DNA of 64,000 nucleotides from NCBI GenBank assembly GCA_002633005.1, contig NMRA01000071.1:12120-76119 (forward strand), given 5' to 3'. Shown here one piece after another: positions 58,661 to 64,000 of this stretch. The DNA comes from Phoronis australis. Lineage: Eukaryota; Phoronida; Phoronidae. The number at the start of each line of letters is the position of its first letter. The stretch's first letter is position 1. The notes beneath the pieces are model-generated. The model worked only from the letters and a program-made list of their open reading frames with translations, ran no database searches and was not told the DNA's origin. The translations under genes were made by a program, and so were the position numbers.

Positions 58661-58752
58661 ATGCTTGGCGGACTGTATACTACCTGTTTGAATGGAAAGA
58701 TGAGGTGACAGGAACGTACAAACAGGCACGAAAGAACACAAGACAAGGAAAC
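58661..58752 (+). CDS. Exon 6: amphipathic helix exon
   Basis: Acceptor ttcctcttgattcag, donor AAC|GTAAGT. Entry phase 1, exit phase 0, model residues 310-340. It encodes AWRTVYYLFEWKDEVTG and a basic end (KQARKNTRQGN), aromatic on one face. This is consistent with a later helix of the same helical domain. The only stop-free frame is the one that both neighbours need. Confidence 0.7.
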
Positions 58753-59024
58753 GTAAGTAATTGGTACAACTGCTGAATGGTGGACATTTCTTCGATGAAA
58801 AGAGTGCAGAGAAGTTGCAGCCTAATTCCACCAAAGGTGGTAATTTTTAATTGGACACTTGTAATATTTAGAGTCATTCGCTACAGGTTCCCAGATTTGT
58901 ATTTAGCTTGGAATTATATCTTGCAGGCTCTACTTAAACGGTTTATTGTGTGTAATGCGAACATGTCAGCATTTGCTCCCTTGCACTATGAACTTTCAAT
59001 TTTCTGCTGAATTGACATCCATAG
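58753..59024 (+). other. Intron 6 (272 bp)
   Basis: GT-AG intron, no repeat. Confidence 0.65.
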
Positions 59025-59160
59025 GAACTGGCAGGCTGGTGCAAAGCCTATAAAGACAGTGTACAGAAGCAAGTAGACGAATATGTTCTGACCTTGAGGG
59101 ATACGGTCAAATCATGGGCAACGATGTTTAACAATTTGGCGAGAAACCCCTTCGTAAAAG
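59025..59160 (+). CDS. Exon 7: last helix of the helical domain
   Basis: Acceptor ttgacatccatag, donor G|GTACGA. Entry phase 0, exit phase 1, model residues 341-385. It encodes a long heptad-like helix (GWCKAYKDSVQKQVDEYVLT, then DTVKSWATMFNNLA) and ends NPFVK. In delta-endotoxin N-terminal domains the sixth helix has the same 'Y....i..Y......W' look, but the usual final helix with its YD..YP ending is not seen here. The following exon is FN2, so the beta-rich domains II and III of Cry proteins are absent. Confidence 0.75.
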
Positions 59161-60133
59161 GTACGACATTATGCTCGATAAATAATAACCTGTGGCATAT
59201 AACATTATTGGCGGTCAATCTCACATATTCAACACAAATCCGGCTCCACTCTGAATTCATTTAACTTCAATATAACTGAATATGGACATTGGTTAGTGAC
59301 AAAAAAGTGACCAGAAAGCGAAGGAGCATTAGGCGGTTTAACGGGAAGCTGAGGGGAAGCATATTACTTTAACCCAGGAACGCCAAATTCAATCTGGCGC
59401 TGATGAGATTGCGCCGCGCATGCGTGATGTTTTGCATTCGTTTGTTCCAGTGTTGGTTCCTGCTTCGGTTTTACTGTCACTAAATCTTTATGCATCCTGA
59501 CCGTTTTTTCAATCGAATTGCGTAAGAGTCATATCATTAGCAAGCCCTTTGTCAGTTCTTGATGGTGTCTGATTATCCAGAAGCACAAGGTAAATAATTT
59601 AATTAATAAAGAATTATCATTTCCTATACCTCAAAGGTTTAAAAATATCCTTTAATTCTCAAAACCAAAGAGTGTTACCAAAATGCGAAAAACAGCATGG
59701 TGTAATATAATAGTAACATAAAATTGAAATTGAACCAGACAGGCTACATATAAATGACTAGTTGAACCATCAGGGGAATACTTTCAACGATTCAAACGAT
59801 TTCTACCCTATGAAGGCAAAGAGTTTAGATTATATGCATCTCCCACAGTTGCTGTGAATGATTTAGTCTGGCATTCATTCAAAATTGTACATCTATAAGT
59901 GGATATTTGGCGCAGCTTGATACAATTACATTCTTCAGTGAAAATTCAGGAAGCAGTGACATTTACAAAAATTGTGAAAAACTAATTACTCCAACAAACT
60001 ATTCGAAATTTGCAGATAAAAGTTCCCTGGAAGATGCAAAACTAGCAAACATCTATTGTGTAGGTTTGAAATGTACTGTTGATAACTCATCACATTGGTT
60101 ACAGTGTAGAACTTTCCATAGAAGTAAAAATCA
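59161..60133 (+). other. Intron 7 DNA, no feature recognised
   Basis: An 81-codon open frame at 59907-60152 has a possible acceptor (ttacattcttcag) but no donor or domain that I can support. Confidence 0.35.
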
Positions 60134-60476
60134 GTGTTGCTGGTATATGTAGTTCATGTTACCGTAAATAAGTGGTGCTGGTATATGTAGTGCATGCTAC
60201 CGTAAACTAGTGGTGCTGGTATATGTAGTGCGTGTTACCGTAAACAAGTGGTGCTGGTATATGTAGTGCGTGTTACCGTAAACAAGTGGTGCTGGTATAT
60301 GTAGTGCGTGTTACCGTAAACAAGTGGTGCTGGTATATGTAGTGCATGTTACCGTAAACAAGTGGTGCTGGTATATGTAGTGCGTGTTACCGTAAACAAG
60401 TGGTGCTGGTATATGTAGTGCGTGTTACCGTAAACAAGTGGTGCTGGTATATGTAGTGCGTGTTACCGTAAACAAG
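60134..60476. repeat. 38-bp minisatellite, 9 copies
   Basis: gtggtgctggtatatgtagt followed by gcgtgttaccgtaaacaa at exact 38-bp spacing. The first two copies are slightly diverged, the rest nearly identical. Confidence 0.97.
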
Positions 60477-61185
60477 AGGCTATGGAACACATTTTTATTA
60501 TTGTTATGTTAATTAAGGAAAGTGAACTCTTGCAAATAACAATAATCATAACAAAGAGACTATGTTATTTTGAACACCTGTTGCTTAGTCAACATTCGAG
60601 AATGAGAAAACCGGACAACTGGATTAAAAATCGGGATTTCTGGATAAAAACGGGACGTCTGGGTATAAGCCAAAACACGAGGGTGACATGCTCGCCGCAA
60701 CATACAAAAACGTTCCGACAGCATTTTTGTCAAAAGGGAGACGTAACACCCGAAAGTGCCTGACGTGGTTTCTTTGGTTTTTTGTCGAATGGCAAAGTGC
60801 GGGTGCAGCAAAAAAACATGAAACGTCCCGTTTTTCCTCATTAATCAAACGGAAGAATAGTTTGAAAGATTTCAATTTGGCCGTATGCCAAACAGTGGGA
60901 CATTGTGATGGTGTGGCGAGATGATGGAAAAAATTCAAAAAGTGGGACAATCCGCCAAGAGCGGGGCAACTCAGTGGCAAGTACACACTACGCTGTCAAA
61001 ACTACAGAGTACTGGATTGAGTTCGATTACGAGGTAAAGTTTTCATTTCTTAAAACTTCATATCACCGGTATAGAGAAATGCTACAGATAGCGGTACTGC
61101 TCAAAAATCCAATTAACAAAAAGCATCTGGGCAACAGACAGGTAAGTGAGTTATTACAGAAAAATGAAAACACGAATAACACACG
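60477..61185 (+). other. Intron 7 DNA with one possible extra exon
   Basis: A frame ending at a good donor (cagacag|gtaagt at 61142) covers TEYWIEFDYEVKFSF and REMLQIAVLLKNPINKK. If used from an acceptor near 61008 it enters in phase 1 but leaves in phase 0, which does not fit the FN2 exon. I therefore leave it out. Confidence 0.3.
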
Positions 61186-61245
61186 CACGCACACACACAC
61201 ACACACACAAACACACACGCATGCACGCGCGCACACGCACACGTT
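61186..61245. repeat. (CA)n/(CG CA) microsatellite
   Basis: acgcacgcacacac run, followed by cttagctacgcaatt as at 45205. Confidence 0.95.
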
Positions 61246-61297
61246 CTTAGCTACGCAATTGTGAGCAGATTTTCGCAAGTTACGGAGTAAGTAGGAG

Positions 61298-61386
61298 CTG
61301 ACCTTTACACTTATGATTGCTGACCTTTACACTTATGATTGCTGACCTTTACACTTATGATTGCTGACCTTTACACTTATAATTGC
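61298..61386. repeat. 22-bp tandem repeat, 4 copies
   Basis: gctgacctttacacttatga plus tt repeated four times. Confidence 0.95.
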
Positions 61387-62558
61387 AGAACTAACAGTGG
61401 AAACCAAATGTCTCTTCCTTTTGTAAAATACTGTAACATGACTTTAACACCCGAAACTGACTTGTTGAAAAATCCTGGCATGTAGTTTGATAGGCTGTCG
61501 AAGGTGGTTCTAAGATTGGAGCTGAAGAGATGTCAGAGGCCAGACTATTCCCGGCATCCAGCTAGGGCCACAGGTCCGCGCGTAAAGAATGTCCAGGTGT
61601 AATTGTCGGGTTTTTGACTAATTTTGCCGAGACATCTTTGGTTGTCTGGAGCCGTAGCTCAGGAATCTCGCTTGATGCAAAAAATGACAAAATGAAAATG
61701 AAGCAATGAAATTAGGCTTAATTTGATAACTGCAACACTCGATCAAATCTCAGTCTAGAATACAGAAATACAGACGAAAATTTCCAGTGCAAACTCTCAC
61801 GGCTAGTTGTCTCGGGGTCACAAACTCTAATAATAGAAGGAATAGTTCGGTTACTGTGGTGTACTTCGTGATAGAAACAACCAGAGTTAAGGGCCGTAGG
61901 AGGCGGGGGGGGGGTCGTGAGGGGCACGTACAGGCGTCAGGGTTAAGCCATGGCCACCGACACAGGCGTGGACCAGACTCGAGAAAAGAAAGACTACGAA
62001 CACGGATAAGAGAGAAAGTTAAAGAGAATATTTGACAACTCAGTACCAGTGCATGATTTACCATTTGAGGGTCCTGGCCATGACATTTTTGTTAGGGTCT
62101 CGGTTTTTGCAACATGTAGGTTGTCTAAACGCACTTGAAAACGTGCACTTAATGTTTTTGGAAAAATCCAGAAAACTCGTAAAGCGGAACTTTTGCGGAG
62201 CATATTAATTCATTGGATTTTAAATTCAATAAGCCATTTTTGAAAATGAAGAAATGCAGAGGCCTTTCCTTATCAAGGGATAACAGCGACATCTGTCGTT
62301 CTATTTTTCGTGTTTTTCTCTAAATTGTCCATCCCTTGAGAAAATTGATGGCCTGGCAGATAACATCAATTGCTGCGCACTTCCTGACTTTTTAAAATAT
62401 AGATCTTTTCAAGCGGTCGTGGTTGTAAAATGTAAGGAATATTGTCGAATGGCGAAACCTTGGGGTGTGTCACTGTGGTTGCGTGTCAGTATGCACTCAG
62501 CACGTAAATTGCATGTAACCATCCTTCAGGAACAACAAGCTTTCTTGTCATTTTCAAG
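61387..62558 (+). other. End of intron 7, dispersed repeat then plain DNA
   Basis: 61410-61600 matches 51694-51870. Nothing else is recognised before the acceptor of the FN2 exon. Confidence 0.45.
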
Positions 62559-62717
62559 GTTTCACAGCCACGGACAGTAAAATCACTACAGACGGCAAGT
62601 TGTGTAAGCTTCCGTTTACCTACAGCGGAAAGAGCTACTCCAAATGTACATCCGTTGACCACACCCAGCCATGGTGCATCGTACAAGGAGACAGTTGGGG
62701 AAACTGTTATTCTGCTG
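62559..62717 (+). CDS. Exon 8: fibronectin type II domain
   Basis: Acceptor tcattttcaag, donor G|GTAATT. Phase 1 on both sides, the rule for FN2 module exons. Model residues 386-438. The sequence DGKLCKLPFTYSGKSYSKC and QPWCIVQGDSWGNC has all four FN2 cysteines, the LPF-Y-G-x-Y core and the W-C and W-G-x-C ends. FN2 modules are secreted, disulphide-bonded folds that bind collagen/gelatin, glycans or choline lipids, depending on the protein. Here a single module follows the helical domain and could direct the protein to a surface or matrix ligand. The family call is firm; the ligand is unknown. Confidence 0.92.
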
Positions 62718-62736
62718 GTAATTCCATACTGTGACA

Positions 62737-62942
62737 TGGTAAACCTGACATGGTAAACCTGACATGGTACACCTGACATGGTAAACCAGACATGGTACAC
62801 CTGGCATGGTACATCTGACGTGTTAAACCTGACATGGTAAACCTGACATGGTAAACCTGACATGGTATACATGACATGGTAAAACTGACATGGTAAACAT
62901 GACATGGTAAAACTGACATGGTAAACCTGACATGGTAAACCT
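62737..62942. repeat. 14-bp minisatellite, ~15 copies
   Basis: acctgacatggtaa repeated, with gtac, atac and gtta variants, directly after the FN2 exon donor. Confidence 0.95.
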
Positions 62943-63172
62943 GGGGCTCGTTCCAACAAAACTGACTTAGCTAAGACAAACATTTGAAATAAAAATTAAA
63001 TTTGTCTCAAAACCATTTCAAGAAAGATATCTTAAGTGTTTGACATAGGTTTTGTCTTAATTTTGACTAACTTACCGAATGGGAAGTTTCAAAGGTTTGG
63101 AAGTTAAGACAAATCTTAGACTTAAGTAAAAAATGAACTTAAGTCTGTTTCTTGGAGCATGCCCCTTAAAGT
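62943..63172. mobile_element. MITE with GGGGC...TCCAA...GACTTA inverted ends
   Basis: Left end ggggctcgttccaacaaaac then tgacttag. The complement of the right end reads ggggcatgctccaagaaaca then gacttaag. It is 230 bp and AT-rich with no coding sequence. This type of ggggc..ttcca..aaacTgacttag end is common on small DNA transposons in animals. Confidence 0.65.
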
Positions 63173-63690
63173 GCTATTAAAACATACACCTCCTTTCAAA
63201 GATCAACTTTTGATTTAACTCACTTAGCTGTTATAAATGTTAATACCTTTATCTTGGTACAGTCACCAGTTGACATCGTGCGAATTCCTGGCGATTTATT
63301 TACAAACAATTTCAATTAATGCCAACGGATAAGAACGCGATAACGATTCTTTAAAAGACCAAACGCCGTGAACTTGGTTGAGTTTTATGCACCCACATAT
63401 TTATATGTCGGCGTATATTGCCATCATCTCTGTCCGGGCTTCCAGCGTCCGGCGTCCGGTGCTGTATCTCATCCACGCCTCGTAGAAGGATGTTAATGAG
63501 ACTTGGCAGATGTTCCCTTGTGATTCTCACAACAGACGAGTTACAGACCGATCCAATTACCGCTCCGTCCCCTAGTGGCAATTTTATTTTTTTCGCTTGC
63601 TTCTCTATATTTGAAGTTCCTATATGGATTGTCATGAAACTAAGCAAATAGGTTTCTGTTGAAGAGACGACGACGTCTTCTCTTTTTCAG
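63173..63690 (+). other. End of intron 8, no gene supported
   Basis: A CTCF-like partial site (ccactaggggacgg on the minus strand, 63564-63577) resembles the better one at 15773. An antisense 98-codon frame here has no domain. Confidence 0.35.
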
Positions 63691-63722
63691 ACGGATTTTA
63701 CGCATTCTGCGGCACCTGGTAG
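63691..63722 (+). CDS. Exon 9: short C-terminal tail and stop
   Basis: Acceptor cttctctttttcag. Entry phase 1 matches the FN2 exon. It adds about ten residues (GFYAFCGTW) and ends at TAG, 63720-63722. With it the nine exons total 1347 coding bases, an exact multiple of three. A weak poly(A)-type string tataaa lies at 63789-63794. The exon is so short that a chance fit is possible, and the gene could instead run on past the window. Confidence 0.5.
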
Positions 63723-63845
63723 CCACTTTCATTATTGTCCGTTTTTTGGCATCCGCCTCGTTATCCATCAAACTCCTTAAAGAATCATTATAAAATTTAG
63801 CAGTTGTCTTTCTGATGGGAAGACCATGGCTGACGTTGATTTTTT

Positions 63846-63998
63846 ACGGGTCTGACCACTGTGGCCAGTTTACTAGTGGTGATTGTGTATTTCTGTACGG
63901 GTCTGACCACTGTGGCCAGTTTACGAGTGGTGATTGTGTATTTTTGTACGGGTCTGACCACTGTGGCCATTTTACTAGTGGTGATTGTGTATTTTCTT
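63846..63998. repeat. 51-bp tandem repeat, 3 copies
   Basis: acgggtctgaccactgtggc followed by cagtttactagtggtgattg and tgtatttctgt, at 63846, 63897 and 63948. It may continue beyond the window. Confidence 0.95.
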
Positions 63999-64000
63999 TG

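Noticed and set aside
60560-60986. Overlapping minus-strand frames of 93-120 codons
   Set aside because: They overlap in different frames with no motif I can name; possibly part of an old transposon, but not supportable.
61009-61141. Possible extra exon (TEYWIEFDYEVKFSF ... LGNRQ) with a strong gtaagt donor
   Set aside because: Entry phase 1 fits exon 7, but exit phase 0 does not fit the FN2 exon, and leaving it out gives a fully consistent model. It could be an alternative exon if transcripts show it.
1-64000. CRISPR array or prokaryotic operon
   Set aside because: The tandem repeats here are contiguous minisatellites without unique spacers, and the introns and retroelements show animal DNA.
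1-64000. tRNA or rRNA genes
   Set aside because: None of the A-box/B-box or rRNA core sequences that I know were seen on reading; a covariance-model scan would be needed to exclude them.

Overview
This is animal nuclear DNA. It has GT-AG introns, a short TTAGGG-type telomeric tract, non-LTR, LTR and Penelope-like retroelements, THAP-type DNA transposons, long satellites and many minisatellites. A marine invertebrate, possibly a deuterostome, would fit, but nothing in the window fixes the species. Three regions hold unknown bases: a 196-base gap at 31572-31767 and single n's at 5994, 40314 and 57905.

Layout. Positions 1-4130 are a ~670-bp satellite. Positions 4131-12256 are a ~197-bp satellite, split in phase by a 2.7-kb array of a 31-bp minisatellite (8989-11677). 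A CCCTAA-type tract (12257-12300) ends this block. From about 12.3 to 19.4 kb there is no convincing gene, only small repeats and a dispersed repeat that recurs inverted near 27 kb.

From 19490 to 63722 I assemble one plus-strand gene of nine coding exons. Every splice junction is phase-compatible, giving a predicted 448-residue secreted protein. It has a signal peptide, a four-cysteine module, a largely helical segment that resembles (by eye) the N-terminal helical domain of three-domain delta-endotoxins (Endotoxin_N type), then a clear fibronectin type II (FN2) domain and a ten-residue tail. If a profile search confirms the resemblance, this is an animal pore-former-like domain joined to an FN2 module. 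That is the most interesting content of the window. The exons are described separately and no joined protein is given.

The introns are large and full of nested mobile DNA. Intron 2 (22.7 kb) holds a CR1/L2-like LINE broken by two precise insertions: a 4.6-kb foldback element with ~0.8-0.9 kb inverted arms (candidate TSD TCAA), and a 0.9-kb THAP-bearing element (TSD TTAA). It also holds a 1.3-kb direct duplication joined at a single n, probably an assembly or haplotype artefact. Intron 4 (9.4 kb) holds a Penelope-like tail and a minus-strand Ty3/Gypsy-type LTR retrotransposon with 109-bp LTRs. The integrase of the latter is interrupted by a 1.7-kb element with ~150-bp inverted repeats, which carries a THAP protein gene and, convergently, a P2X7-C-terminal-domain-like gene. 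Intron 5 holds a 1.27-kb ACT trinucleotide array and a second, broken copy of the THAP/P2X7-C element. Introns 7 and 8 hold minisatellites and a MITE.
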